Assembly: GCF_009600985.1 (NCBI RefSeq)
Contig: NZ_VDFP01000001.1
Coordinates: 1 to 64,000 of the forward strand
DNA: 64,000 nt
Source: Companilactobacillus halodurans
GTDB lineage: Bacteria > Bacillota > Bacilli > Lactobacillales > Lactobacillaceae
Direction: 5' to 3'
Within the stretch, counting starts at the first letter, position 1. Each line of letters begins with the position of its first letter. The position numbers and the translations under genes are program-made. The notes below the pieces were generated by a model that made no database searches, was not told the origin of the DNA, and worked only from the letters and a program-made list of their open reading frames with translations. This document shows, piece by piece, positions 26,314 through 35,064 of this stretch.

Positions 26314-26845
26314 TTATATCTCCTATATTTGAATCATCTTCAAAATTTTCTATTTTTGGTAATTCCGAAATACTCTTGATTCCAAAGTAGTCAAAAAACT
26401 CATCAGTAACCATGTAAAGATTGGGATGACCAGGAACATTCTTTTTCCCATGCTCTTTAATCAATTTACGCATTAGCAAAGTATTCAAGCTACCTGAACT
26501 TTGAACTCCACGAATTTCATCGATTTCAACCCTGGTAATAGGTTGACGATAAGCAACGATAGATAAAATTTCTAAAGCAGCTTGACTTAATTTTGTCCCT
26601 AAACCAGCCTTAAAGAAACTTGTTAGCAGTTCACTGAATTCATTTTTAGTGACTAATTTGTACAAGGAATTGTATTCAACTAATTGAATTCCCGAATCTT
26701 GATCAGTCAACAATTTTACTTTTAATTCTTCAATGTTTTGTCTTAAAGCGGCACTGTCGATTTCTAAAAGTTGGGCTAAATCCTTTTCTTTAATGCCCTG
26801 GTCTCCAGCAACGAACAGTAACGCCATTATCTTTGCTTGATACAC
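26300..26845 (-). CDS. scpB: Segregation and condensation protein ScpB
   Basis: Winged-helix partner of the SMC-ScpA complex that compacts and separates chromosomes; 181 residues. The AALEILSIVAYRQPITRVEIDEIRGV segment is the family signature. It follows scpA after one base and overlaps rluB by 14. The C-terminal acidic tail (NFEDDSNIGDINGES) is short and probably disordered. Confidence 0.96.
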   Translation of the reverse strand: MYQAKIMALLFVAGDQGIKEKDLAQLLEIDSAALRQNIEELKVKLLTDQDSGIQLVEYNSLYKLVTKNEFSELLTSFFKAGLGTKLSQAALEILSIVAYRQPITRVEIDEIRGVQSSGSLNTLLMRKLIKEHGKKNVPGHPNLYMVTDEFFDYFGIKSISELPKIENFEDDSNIGDINGES

Positions 26846-26846
26846 A

Positions 26847-27569
26847 TTAATTCCTCAATTCAATAAATAATTCACTCTTAAAATCAGCTTGACTAATGGC
26901 TACAATTTGCTTACTAGCCAGTTCCAAAATGGCCATAAAGTCAGTCACAATTTCTTCGACATTATGATTCAATTTTAACAAAGCCTTAAATGTAGTTTTT
27001 TTAACTCGATGCAACTCCGTCACGATATTGTTACTAGCATCTTCAATTGATAAAGTTTCATTTGCAATTGTTTCTGTCTCTGGCTGTCGGTTTTTTCTAT
27101 CACGCAATAATTGTACGTATGTAGCTGCTAAATCGTCTAGAACAACTGAACCCGGTTTTAAAAACTGCCCTATTTTTTGGTCAGTAACACTGACTTCTTT
27201 ATCAAACTGTTCTTTACGTTGTTGCTCTTTTTCCTCAAAATAAGCAGCTACTCGTTTGTAAGTTTGATAAGTCAATAATTGTGAGACCAATTCATCTCTT
27301 GGATCTTCATCCAAGTCTTCTTCGACTTCATCAGGAGCTTGTGGTAAGAGCATCTTACTCTTAATTGACATCAAAGTCGATGCCATAACCAGATAATCGC
27401 CAGCAATATCTAGTTGTAGAACTTTCATACTTTTTAAATAATCAATATATTGCGAAGTGATCTGGGCAATTGGAATATCATAAATATCCACTTTTGACTC
27501 TTTGATCAAATGCAGTAATAAATCAATTGGACCTTCAAAATCAGTTAAAATCAATTTTAATTTTTGCAT
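26847..27569 (-). CDS. scpA: Segregation and condensation protein ScpA
   Basis: Kleisin subunit bridging the SMC heads, 240 residues. Seen: the N-terminal FEGPIDLLLHLIKESKVDIYDIPIAQITSQYIDYL and the C-terminal winged-helix part ending LASKQIVAISQADFKSELFIEL. The middle is acidic (EVEEDLDEDPRDE). The ATG overlaps the stop of the ribT-like gene by one base, so translation is coupled. Confidence 0.97.
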   Translation of the reverse strand: MQKLKLILTDFEGPIDLLLHLIKESKVDIYDIPIAQITSQYIDYLKSMKVLQLDIAGDYLVMASTLMSIKSKMLLPQAPDEVEEDLDEDPRDELVSQLLTYQTYKRVAAYFEEKEQQRKEQFDKEVSVTDQKIGQFLKPGSVVLDDLAATYVQLLRDRKNRQPETETIANETLSIEDASNNIVTELHRVKKTTFKALLKLNHNVEEIVTDFMAILELASKQIVAISQADFKSELFIELRN

Positions 27570-27961
27570 TAACTTGTTTCTTCCAAATCTTTATCTTTTT
27601 TTAATTTTGACTTATTTTGACGCCATTGGGCCAATTGATCACTCAAATCAAAATTACCCAAAATAACTAATTCTGGGAAACGTTGTTGAATGTCATCAAA
27701 AATTTTAAAAATGTTACTTTGTGAACGATAGGATGGATTTAAAGAAATATATTCGATAAAAACAGTTTTGTTAGAAAAAGATAATGCCACAATTCCAGAA
27801 TAATCTTCAATATTGCTTTTCCAAAGATATAACTGACGATTCTCATCTTCTGAATAGAGCTTTAATTCTTGTTCTAAGTTATTTAAATCTTTTAAATCAC
27901 TGATATATGACAAAAACCCCATCGCAATTTTTTTATTTTCATCACTATATTTATAAAGCAT
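27569..27961 (-). CDS. RibT-like protein of the scp-xerD operon
   Basis: A 130-residue protein in the place where lactobacilli and bacilli carry RibT, an acetyltransferase-like (GNAT) protein named from the riboflavin operon. Here the fold hints are IVALSFSNKTVFIEYISLNPSYRSQS and a following helix, like a GNAT core with the motif A region YRSQS. The start MLYKYSDENKK has AGGAGG six bases upstream. There is no riboflavin biosynthesis gene near it. The enzymatic activity is not established. Confidence 0.65.
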   Translation of the reverse strand: MLYKYSDENKKIAMGFLSYISDLKDLNNLEQELKLYSEDENRQLYLWKSNIEDYSGIVALSFSNKTVFIEYISLNPSYRSQSNIFKIFDDIQQRFPELVILGNFDLSDQLAQWRQNKSKLKKDKDLEETS

Positions 27962-27971
27962 CCTACTCCTC

Positions 27972-28892
27972 CTATGCACGCGGAAATGACTTATTATAAA
28001 CTTGTTTCATATGAGTCTTATTAATATGCGTATAAATTTGTGTAGTTGAAATGTCTGAATGTCCTAATAATTCTTGAACTACCCGTAAATCAGCACCATT
28101 CTCTAGAAGATTCGTTGCAAACGAGTGCCTTAAAGTATGTGGAGTAACATCTTTTTCAATACCAACTTGAGCAATATATTTCTTTATCATGCGCCAAATT
28201 GACTGACGAGTTAATTTTTTACCTCGAAAATTCAAAAAGACTTCTTTTTGTTGACCATACTTCGTAACTAAATCATTGCGAGTTTCTGAAAAATATTTCT
28301 TTAGCCAACTGATGGCAGTATCGCTAATGGGTAACAGACGTTCTTTATTTCCTTTGCCTAAAGTCTTTATCAGTTCCAGATCCAAGTGTAAATCATCCAT
28401 AGTCAGATTGACCAATTCACTTACACGTAAACCAGTTGCATACATGACTTCAAAAATTGTCCGATCTCTAATACCTAAAGGAATTGTAATATCTGGAGAC
28501 TCAATCAAAGAATTGACTTCATCCATTGATAAAACTACTGGTAAATGATTGCCCTTTTTAGGTGCGTCCATTTGATTCAGAGGATTACTCTTGATCTTCT
28601 CAACTAATTCAAGCCACTGGTAAAATTTTCTAAGTGAAGAAAATATTCGCATCTGCGACGTTTTAGATTTTTTCATTTTATCTTGGTCAGCAAAAAATTG
28701 CGTCACGACAAAATGATCTTCAGGATAAAAACTAATTTTTCTATCTTCTAGAAATTTACTAAATTCCAACAAATCTTGTTGATATGAAATAATCGTATTT
28801 TGAGATAAACCTCGATCTAATCGTAAATACCGAGCATAATCTGCAATCGTATCGATCATTTCTTGGTTCTTAATTGATAATTTATCACTCAT
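27972..28892 (-). CDS. xerD: Tyrosine recombinase XerD
   Basis: Partner of XerC in chromosome dimer resolution, 306 residues. Catalytic residues are present: Arg in ATGLRVSELV, Lys in LGKGNKERLLPI, HxxR in HTLRHSFATN, His in LLGHSDISTT and Tyr in TQIYTHI. Next to scpA-scpB, the position typical for XerD in Bacilli. It is followed by the ribT-like gene after ten bases. Confidence 0.96.
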   Translation of the reverse strand: MSDKLSIKNQEMIDTIADYARYLRLDRGLSQNTIISYQQDLLEFSKFLEDRKISFYPEDHFVVTQFFADQDKMKKSKTSQMRIFSSLRKFYQWLELVEKIKSNPLNQMDAPKKGNHLPVVLSMDEVNSLIESPDITIPLGIRDRTIFEVMYATGLRVSELVNLTMDDLHLDLELIKTLGKGNKERLLPISDTAISWLKKYFSETRNDLVTKYGQQKEVFLNFRGKKLTRQSIWRMIKKYIAQVGIEKDVTPHTLRHSFATNLLENGADLRVVQELLGHSDISTTQIYTHINKTHMKQVYNKSFPRA

Positions 28893-28904
28893 AAATTATC
28901 ACCT

Positions 28905-29771
28905 CTATTTTAGATAAGTATAGCCGTCTTTTTGTTCAATTTTACGTTGTTTCATCAAATTGCCTAAAGCACGTTTAAAACTACCTTTACTAATACCAAA
29001 ATATTCACGAATATCATCTGGATCACTCTTGTCAGTATATGGTATCTTTTTATCGATCGAATGTTCCAAAACTGCAACGATCATTTGAGCGTCAGGTGAA
29101 ATTTCTTCATAAGCACGAGGTTTCATTGAAAGATTCAAACGACGATGGCTTTCACCAATGACACGGGCTTTGATATGTTGACCAACATGTAAAGGCTCAC
29201 TTTGTTCATTAACATGGATGAAGCCCATATAATAGCTTTCAGTCATCACAAAGGCACCAGAATCTCTAATAGCAATCACGGTTCCTTCTTCATCTTTATT
29301 CATAATTGTTTTGAGTTCGCCAGGACTTCTAGCAATTTGCGTGTAAAGTTCAATATCAGCCAATTTGCCCCATAAACGACCTTTGTGATCAACTTCCAAT
29401 TTGACCATCAAACTATCGCCCTTTTTAGGCCATTCATTATGTTCAAATGGCAAATCATCTAAAGAAACAACAATATCTTTATCTTCTAGACCCACATTTA
29501 CAAAAACACCTAAGTCAGTTCTGACATCAGTTACTTCAGCGAAATCCCAAACTCCTTGAGTTACGAAGGGTAAAACGGTCGTCATTTTATTTTTATGCGC
29601 TTGATTCTCATAAACAAAGCCAGCAATTTCATCGCCAAGTTCAGGAATTTCAGTTAATTCACTCAAATCTAAGGCAAAAGTATAACCTTCAATTTGCACA
29701 AAAGCTTCATCCTTATTTAAATCAGTCACGGTGCCTGCTAGTACTTGACCATACATATCTGTTATTTCCAT
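28905..29771 (-). CDS. cvfB: S1 RNA-binding domain protein CvfB
   Basis: A 288-residue protein with three S1-like domains and a C-terminal winged helix (about 215-288, FGISKGSFKRALGNLMKQRKI). CvfB of Staphylococcus is an RNA-binding regulator of virulence genes; B. subtilis YitL is the same family. Start MEITDMYGQ preferred; the ATG three codons upstream is only one base from its AAAGAG. The leader (29772-29875) contains an intrinsic terminator, so expression may be set by attenuation. It precedes xerD by 12 bases. Confidence 0.92.
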   Translation of the reverse strand: MEITDMYGQVLAGTVTDLNKDEAFVQIEGYTFALDLSELTEIPELGDEIAGFVYENQAHKNKMTTVLPFVTQGVWDFAEVTDVRTDLGVFVNVGLEDKDIVVSLDDLPFEHNEWPKKGDSLMVKLEVDHKGRLWGKLADIELYTQIARSPGELKTIMNKDEEGTVIAIRDSGAFVMTESYYMGFIHVNEQSEPLHVGQHIKARVIGESHRRLNLSMKPRAYEEISPDAQMIVAVLEHSIDKKIPYTDKSDPDDIREYFGISKGSFKRALGNLMKQRKIEQKDGYTYLK

Positions 29772-29819
29772 ATTCACCATACTCTTTTATATTCGTTATT
29801 TTAGTAACCTTACATTAAA

Positions 29820-29853
29820 AATACCCTCTTTAACATGATTTTTGAGAGGGTAT
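29820..29853 (-). terminator. Terminator hairpin inside the cvfB leader
   Basis: Minus-strand stem ATACCCTCT/AGAGGGTAT followed by TTTTTAAT. It lies between the cvfB promoter and start codon. AGTAAC just before and GTTACT just after it can pair and enclose the hairpin. Confidence 0.75.
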
Positions 29854-29880
29854 CAGTTACTTACATATTTAATCTTCTCT

Positions 29881-29909
29881 ATTATATCAGAAAGACAATT
29901 CAAGTAATA
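29881..29909 (-). promoter_or_regulatory. Probable cvfB promoter
   Basis: Consensus -10 TATAAT (plus 29881-29886); a -35-like TATTAC lies 17 bases upstream. Start of transcription would be near 29874. Confidence 0.6.
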
Positions 29910-29939
29910 ATAACAGTTCATAAATATTATGTCACTCTA

Positions 29940-29987
29940 AAAAAAATCCCAATCAATTTGTTCAACAAATCAATTAGGAATTATTTT
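29940..29987. terminator. Bidirectional terminator after the 87-residue gene
   Basis: Long near-perfect inverted repeat (AATCCCAATCAATTTGTT against AACAAATCAATTAGGAATT) with T runs on both sides, 55 bases after the stop at 30042. Confidence 0.85.
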
Positions 29988-30041
29988 TTAACATTTTTTA
30001 CTATTTGTTAAAATATCGGTATTATCATCTTTACCCTTTAA

Positions 30042-30305
30042 CTAATGAACTTCATGAATTCTAAACATAGTATTAAGATAATCTGATTCTTCCGCACCTG
30101 TATTATATTTGTCATTCTTACAAGTATCATATCTTCTTGCTGCTGCTAGAACTTCAGCTGTTTGAATTTTGTCAAACGATGATACTCCAGAATTATCTTC
30201 ATCCGGTGAAATTAGTGCAAACACATTTTCCTTGTTATTATCACGATATAATTTCTTCTTGCCTATCATGGTTATAAACTTAAAATCTTTTTTATTGAAT
30301 GCCAT
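30042..30305 (-). CDS. Hypothetical protein, 87 residues
   Basis: An unrecognised small soluble protein. It begins MAFNKKDFKFITMIGKKKLYRD, is rich in charged residues, and has an ARRYDTCKNDKYNTG segment with a single Cys. No signal peptide or membrane span. AAAGGGG precedes the ATG, a good promoter lies upstream and a strong terminator follows, so it is an independent transcription unit between cvfB and a divergent alcohol dehydrogenase. No function proposed. Confidence 0.7.
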   Translation of the reverse strand: MAFNKKDFKFITMIGKKKLYRDNNKENVFALISPDEDNSGVSSFDKIQTAEVLAAARRYDTCKNDKYNTGAEESDYLNTMFRIHEVH

Positions 30306-30335
30306 TCTAAAATCCCCTTTCTTAGCCAGTTATCT

Positions 30336-30364
30336 ATTGTAGTTGCATAAAATTTCAATAACAA
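30336..30364 (-). promoter_or_regulatory. Promoter of the 87-residue gene
   Basis: TTGTTA and TACAAT 17 bases apart, 30 bases before the start codon. Confidence 0.7.
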
Positions 30365-30437
30365 TCATTTAATACTTTTAATTATTTTTTGTATTACCCA
30401 AATTATGATGTATATTACTTTTCTTAAAAATGCAAGA

Positions 30438-30466
30438 TTGATATTTTGATAATTTAGTGAAATAAT
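30438..30466 (+). promoter_or_regulatory. Promoter of the alcohol dehydrogenase gene
   Basis: TTGATA and AATAAT separated by 17 bases, 48 bases before the start codon. A cre-like sequence lies directly downstream. Confidence 0.55.
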
Positions 30467-30474
30467 TTTCATTG

Positions 30475-30488
30475 TACAAACGGTTTCA
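30475..30488 (+). promoter_or_regulatory. cre-like site before the alcohol dehydrogenase
   Basis: TACAAACGGTTTCA matches the CcpA consensus TGWAANCGNTNWCA at all but two positions. Downstream of the -10, it could repress by blocking initiation or elongation. Confidence 0.45.
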
Positions 30489-30514
30489 AATATTAATGAG
30501 AGAAGGATTTTGCT

Positions 30515-31636
30515 ATGAGAATTAAAGCTGCTGTTGTTGATAAAGTTAATGATCCATTCGTTATTAAAGATGACGTTGAATTGGCCGATCTAAAAGATGA
30601 TGGTCTCCAAGTTAAAGTTGTCGCTTCAGGTATTTGTCATTCTGACGAAGCATTGCGTACCGGTGATGCTGCTTTTAGTTTCCCAGTAGTTCTTGGACAT
30701 GAGGGATCCGGAATTGTTGAAAAAGTTGGCAAAAATGTTACAAACTTCAAGCCAGGCGATCACATCGTTATGTCATTTTACTCATGCGGGCAATGTGACA
30801 ACTGTTTGAAAGGCAAACCAACCCAATGTCGTAAGTATGCGGCTTCCAATCTTTCAGGTACTCGCCCTGATGGGTCTGACCATTTCACTGAAGACGGTCA
30901 CCACGTAAGCGACATGTTCAATCAATCATCATTCACTACTCACACAGTTATTTCACAAAGAAATGCCGTTAAAGTACCTAAGAATCTTGATTTGAGAAAA
31001 CTTGGACCTCTAGGATGTGGCTACGTTACAGGTAGCGGAACTGTCTTCAATACTCTACAACCAAAACCTGGAGACACAATTGCAGTCTTTGGTACAGGTG
31101 CCGTTGGACTTGCTGCTATGATGGCCGGAAAGATTTCTGGCTGTGTCAATGTCATTGCCGTCGATATCGTTGATTCACGTTTGGAATTAGCTAAAAAGTT
31201 GGGAGCAACTGACGTTATTAATAGTAAAAATGAAGATGCCGTTGAAGCTATCAAGAAAATCACTGGTGGCTTAGGTGTTGACTGGGCTGTTGATACAACT
31301 GGCGTTGCCAAAGTTATGACTGACTCGATTGCTGCTCTAACACAAGGTGGAACTAGTGCTACAATCGCTGTTACACCACAAAATATTGATATTAGTACTT
31401 GGAACGACCTCTGCATTGATGACAAAAAAGTTGTTGGTGTCAACATGGGTGATGCTATTCCTCAAGTTGATATTCCTCGTTTGATCAAATTCTATCAAAT
31501 GGGTGTCTTCCCATTTGATTTGACTGAAAAGTTTTACGACTTTGACCAAATCAACGAAGCCGATGCTGATTTAGTTAGTGGTAAAACTATCAAACCAATC
31601 TTGGTTATCGATAAGGATTATCAACCAGAAGCTTAA
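30515..31636 (+). CDS. Zinc-dependent alcohol dehydrogenase (MDR class III/benzyl type)
   Basis: A 373-residue medium-chain dehydrogenase that oxidises or reduces an alcohol/aldehyde pair with NAD(H). Catalytic zinc ligands are in SGICHSDEAL and GHEGSG; the structural zinc lobe is CGQCDNCLKGKPTQC; the Rossmann motif is AVFGTGAVGLAAMMAG with an Asp after strand 2 (AVDIVDSRLELA), favouring NAD. The sequence GCGYVTGSGTVFN is typical of the class III and aryl-alcohol dehydrogenase branch. Ribosome site AGAAGG. Stand-alone transcript with its own terminator. Substrate cannot be told from sequence. Confidence 0.93.
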   Translation: MRIKAAVVDKVNDPFVIKDDVELADLKDDGLQVKVVASGICHSDEALRTGDAAFSFPVVLGHEGSGIVEKVGKNVTNFKPGDHIVMSFYSCGQCDNCLKGKPTQCRKYAASNLSGTRPDGSDHFTEDGHHVSDMFNQSSFTTHTVISQRNAVKVPKNLDLRKLGPLGCGYVTGSGTVFNTLQPKPGDTIAVFGTGAVGLAAMMAGKISGCVNVIAVDIVDSRLELAKKLGATDVINSKNEDAVEAIKKITGGLGVDWAVDTTGVAKVMTDSIAALTQGGTSATIAVTPQNIDISTWNDLCIDDKKVVGVNMGDAIPQVDIPRLIKFYQMGVFPFDLTEKFYDFDQINEADADLVSGKTIKPILVIDKDYQPEA

Positions 31637-31658
31637 ATTTATAAATTATTATTAATAA

Positions 31659-31691
31659 AGAGACTCTAATTTCTATTAGGGTCCCTTTTTG
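31659..31691 (+). terminator. Terminator after the alcohol dehydrogenase
   Basis: Stem AGACTCTAAT/ATTAGGGTCC (with one G-U pair) then CTTTTTG, 24 bases after the stop. Confidence 0.85.
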
Positions 31692-31833
31692 TTTGGTTTT
31701 GGTTCGATTGTTTTTCACTATGTTTTCGTAAAACATTTATTGATACTAAAGCCACATTCTTTATAATATTTTTATCACGAATGCTTTCTAAGGTTACATA
31801 ACATTAATTAATAAAAGTTGCATGCAATTAATC

Positions 31834-33771
31834 TTATATTGAATTAATAATAGACCAATTTAAGGTTGCTTGATAAACTCCACTTGGTTGATTCCCATTT
31901 GATAAATTTAATAGCAATCCTTCATTTTTATCCCATTTGATGGATGGTAAAGCCTCATCTTCATTTGATTCATCCACTAATACTTGATGATCAATGGATT
32001 GAGGACTTAATCCTGCTCGATAGTACATCATCTTGCCATTCAAAGGTTTGCCCTGTGAATTAGTAAGCTTGCTTACTTGCATTAAATAAACCTTCATTGG
32101 TGATTTACTTTGACGACTATCATCAATTTGGACGACGTCATTGGGTGAATTACTGTCTGACGTACGATGAACAATTGTTTTTTTATATGATGGAAAAATA
32201 TTTTCAAATTTAATATTATTAAAATTTGTCGATATTTTCCCCACTTGGGGATCTATGGTTAATGCTTCACCTTTTACTGAAAATGAATTGTTATTGTCTT
32301 CAGTCTGTTGGCCATTAAAAATTGGATAACTATCAAAATGAGTAACTTTGGTATCTTTTGAAACAGTGGTTTCTAATTTAATAAGATGCTTTTCATCCAT
32401 TTTAAAATTACCTAAATCAATTGTAATTTGCTGATTTTTCCCATCAGCAATAATTGAGTATTGATCACCGGATAATTTTTTCCCATCTATCTCAATTTGA
32501 TCAACTCCAGTAAATGCCGGTATAGAAAAAGTTAGTGTCGACCCATTAAAATCTTGATACCCTTTATTACTTAAAACAAACTGATAAATTAATTTATCAG
32601 TATTAGAAACACCTTTGAGAGTTAAATTAGTATTATGACTATCTGAGTGACTGATATCATCGATAGTATTTTCGATATTAACTTTAGGGTCATATGGGAC
32701 AGTGACGAATAATTTAGCAATATTAGTTTTATAAACTTTTCCATTAAGACTTAATTGAGCATAATAACTATCGCCAACATTATCACGAGTAACTTTATCA
32801 ATTACATATTTAAAGGGATTTTTTTGTGTTGCTAACTGAATAGTCCTACCATCCTTAGTAATTCGAAACCAAATCATTTTAATATTTTCCGGCAATGCTT
32901 CCCTATTCGTTATTGGTGAATGAATTGCAAAAGTCACTTTATCATCAAGTTTGGCATCCTGGTCATCTAGTCCTCCACCAACAGTTATTGTCTTTTGCGT
33001 AAATAATCTCGTTAAATCAGTATTTAAAGCCACACAAAAAATAGTCACTTTTCCTGATTTTCCATTAGGATTAGCAACAATCAGTCCTGAATTTTCGTCA
33101 ACTTTAGCAATACTTTCATCTGATGACTTCCAATAAAATAAAGCACCATTGTTCTTAGGTTCAGCCGAAGCCGTTGCAACAGCTGTATTTGTTACAATTG
33201 GACTAGAAGTATTGTATAAATAATCAGCATCAATATTCATCTTCACAGAAGTGGCATCTAACAAGTTATCAGTGACATTTACTGTCACGACATTTGAATA
33301 GTAAGAATATTTATCAATTTTAATTTTCCCAAAAAAATTTCTTTTAACAGAATACGTATCTACTAATTGATATATAATTTTCCCTATCTTGGTAGGACTA
33401 ACAGTAATAGCAGAGCTATTATTCTTTTTAACTGGTTCCCAACCTAGGTTGCTTTTTTCCATCCAAGTATGAGTAACACTATAATTTGGACCCCATTTAA
33501 CAAAATTCGATGGTTGTGAATTAGTATTAATTGTAATACTACTTCCAATATCGACATTATATTCTGAATTCGGTTGTGTAACAAATCCGCCTTGAAAGTA
33601 ACCATCTAGTAGTCCTCCTACAGGATCTGGAGATGGTTTATTGTAATACTTTGGAATCTCTGTTCTCTTTCCTGACCCCAAAACAATTTCACTTTGAAAT
33701 CCAGTTACTAAAAACGTTAGAAAAATAATTATTGGTAAAATTAAAAGCCAATTCTTTTTCCAATTGCTCAT
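31834..33771 (-). CDS. Secreted surface protein with Ig-like and WxL-like domains
   Basis: A 645-residue protein with an N-terminal membrane helix or signal (residues 8-27, no lipobox seen). The middle carries a bacterial Ig-like (BIG2) repeat: YWKSSDESIAKVDENSGLIVANPNGKSGKVTI; other parts look like stacked beta-sandwich domains. The last 140 residues follow the WxL pattern and end YQATLNWSI, in place of the usual YxATLTWxL; the first WxL position is not clearly present. WxL proteins bind peptidoglycan non-covalently and usually come in csc clusters with DUF916 partners; none is nearby, so it is an orphan. Probable promoter on the minus strand at 33802-33829 (TTGCAA, 16 bases, TACTAA). Confidence 0.7.
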   Translation of the reverse strand: MSNWKKNWLLILPIIIFLTFLVTGFQSEIVLGSGKRTEIPKYYNKPSPDPVGGLLDGYFQGGFVTQPNSEYNVDIGSSITINTNSQPSNFVKWGPNYSVTHTWMEKSNLGWEPVKKNNSSAITVSPTKIGKIIYQLVDTYSVKRNFFGKIKIDKYSYYSNVVTVNVTDNLLDATSVKMNIDADYLYNTSSPIVTNTAVATASAEPKNNGALFYWKSSDESIAKVDENSGLIVANPNGKSGKVTIFCVALNTDLTRLFTQKTITVGGGLDDQDAKLDDKVTFAIHSPITNREALPENIKMIWFRITKDGRTIQLATQKNPFKYVIDKVTRDNVGDSYYAQLSLNGKVYKTNIAKLFVTVPYDPKVNIENTIDDISHSDSHNTNLTLKGVSNTDKLIYQFVLSNKGYQDFNGSTLTFSIPAFTGVDQIEIDGKKLSGDQYSIIADGKNQQITIDLGNFKMDEKHLIKLETTVSKDTKVTHFDSYPIFNGQQTEDNNNSFSVKGEALTIDPQVGKISTNFNNIKFENIFPSYKKTIVHRTSDSNSPNDVVQIDDSRQSKSPMKVYLMQVSKLTNSQGKPLNGKMMYYRAGLSPQSIDHQVLVDESNEDEALPSIKWDKNEGLLLNLSNGNQPSGVYQATLNWSIINSI

Positions 33772-34014
33772 TTTTTCACCTTCTATTGTCTATGCCAGTT
33801 ATTAGTATAAATTTCAATGTAAATTGCAACCTCTAAAATCAAAAGTCTTTTATTGTTTATTCTTGGTTTCATTTATTATTATTTATTTATTCAATATTGA
33901 TATTTCATTTATATATTGAACTCTATCTTCACCAATCACCTGATAATACTGAATTTTAAAATTTCATTTTATTTCAAGTTACATATCAATTGAATTTTTT
34001 TACGAAGTTATCTC
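33772..34014. other. AT-rich intergenic stretch
   Basis: Apart from the probable promoter of the surface protein at 33802-33829, I see no open frame with a ribosome site and no clear structure here. With the two hairpins that follow it makes a 361-base gene-free gap. Confidence 0.6.
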
Positions 34015-34062
34015 AAAAATCACTCATTGAAAATATCGGCAAATTATCAATGAGTGATTTTT
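34015..34062. terminator. Strong 16-bp hairpin, bidirectional terminator-like
   Basis: AAAAATCACTCATTGA is repeated perfectly inverted 16 bases later, with T runs on both strands. It stands between the DUF4931 terminator and the surface protein gene. Confidence 0.8.
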
Positions 34063-34070
34063 GTAACAAT

Positions 34071-34098
34071 AAAAGCCCAACCAAATCAATGGTTGAGC
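34071..34098 (-). terminator. Terminator after the DUF4931 gene
   Basis: Minus-strand stem GCTCAACC/GGTTGGGC followed by TTTTATTG, 34 bases after the stop at 34133. Confidence 0.85.
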
Positions 34099-34132
34099 TT
34101 CTTTTAATTTGTTTGTAAAGTTTTGAGCAAAA

Positions 34133-34940
34133 TTATTTTTCCACTTCAATTTCTTTTGACTGAGCATTTTCTTGCAGACGTTCCAATAAAACATCAGCAA
34201 TTCCTCGAACTTGTTTGTCGCCATCACGTTGAGACAAACGATAGCCAACAAAGTAAGGTGAAACAACATAACGAGCTTCGATTTTACAAATGATCTTTCG
34301 ACCAACTTTATAGAAAAAGAGATTGTAAGAATCGAACTTGCCGCCATATAAGTCATCAAGGACATATTTAACGGTCACACGAGTAAATTCTGCTAAATCA
34401 TCAATATATTTAGGGTTATTGATCGTAACATTGAATTCAACGAAGCCCATGATGGGTTTTTCAGAAACATTAACATTGATGTGCTTCGAATTAAAAACAT
34501 CCATCCCTGTAAAATTCTCTTCTTCAATATGTTTATAGCCATCCACTTTATCTAAACCGATAATTTGCAAATGTGGATGACGCAAAGAACCGCCAGACAT
34601 TGGACCAAAATTTTTATACATTAAAACACTAGTATATTTTTTACTTTGAATCATCTTATTCCAGCATTCATATGCGTATTCAAAAATTTGCTGATTTTTT
34701 TCAACTGAATAATTTGAAATATCTCCAAAATGATCATGTGATTCAATTAGAACAGTTTGATCAGTATCTTTTAGAGTTCTAAACTTATTTTTCAGCCAAA
34801 TCATATCATCTTTTTGATCGATTTATATTAGTCAAATTTTGCGTATCACAAAACGGACAATAATCTTTTTTCTTCTTAATATCTCTTGGTTTACCTTTTG
34901 CTTGTTCAATTTCAAAGACAAGCACATCTTTATTTGACAA
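34133..34940 (-). pseudogene. Frameshifted DUF4931 (GalT/HIT-like) gene
   Basis: Two pieces of one gene. The first begins at a TTG (34938-34940) with GAGGTGA upstream, reads MSNKDVLVFEIEQ and then DYCPFCDTQNLTN, and stops at 34806. The second is open from about 34825 in the next frame, reading IDQKDDMIWLKNKF and on to residue 223 of the remaining frame, with SGGSLRHPHLQIIG, the His-x-His of the HIT/GalT fold. Removing one A from the AAA at plus 34822-34824 joins LTNI to IDQKDDMIW exactly, so a one-base insertion is the lesion. CPFCD is the zinc-type motif of the family. DUF4931 proteins look like galactose-1-phosphate uridylyltransferases, but the activity is unknown. A sequencing error is possible. 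Confidence 0.85.
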
Positions 34941-34993
34941 CTTTTCACCTCAAAATTATTTTCATATTATGATATTAACGCAAACACAAAAAA

Positions 34994-35023
34994 ACTGAAA
35001 GAAACTCGTCAGTTTCTCTCAGT
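34994..35023 (-). terminator. Terminator after pyk
   Basis: Thirteen-base arms ACTGAGAGAAACT/AGTTTCTTTCAGT with loop GACG, followed by seven T on the minus strand. Confidence 0.92.
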
Positions 35024-35064
35024 TAATTTATTATTCATTAAATTATTAAACTAAATGTTTAAAA

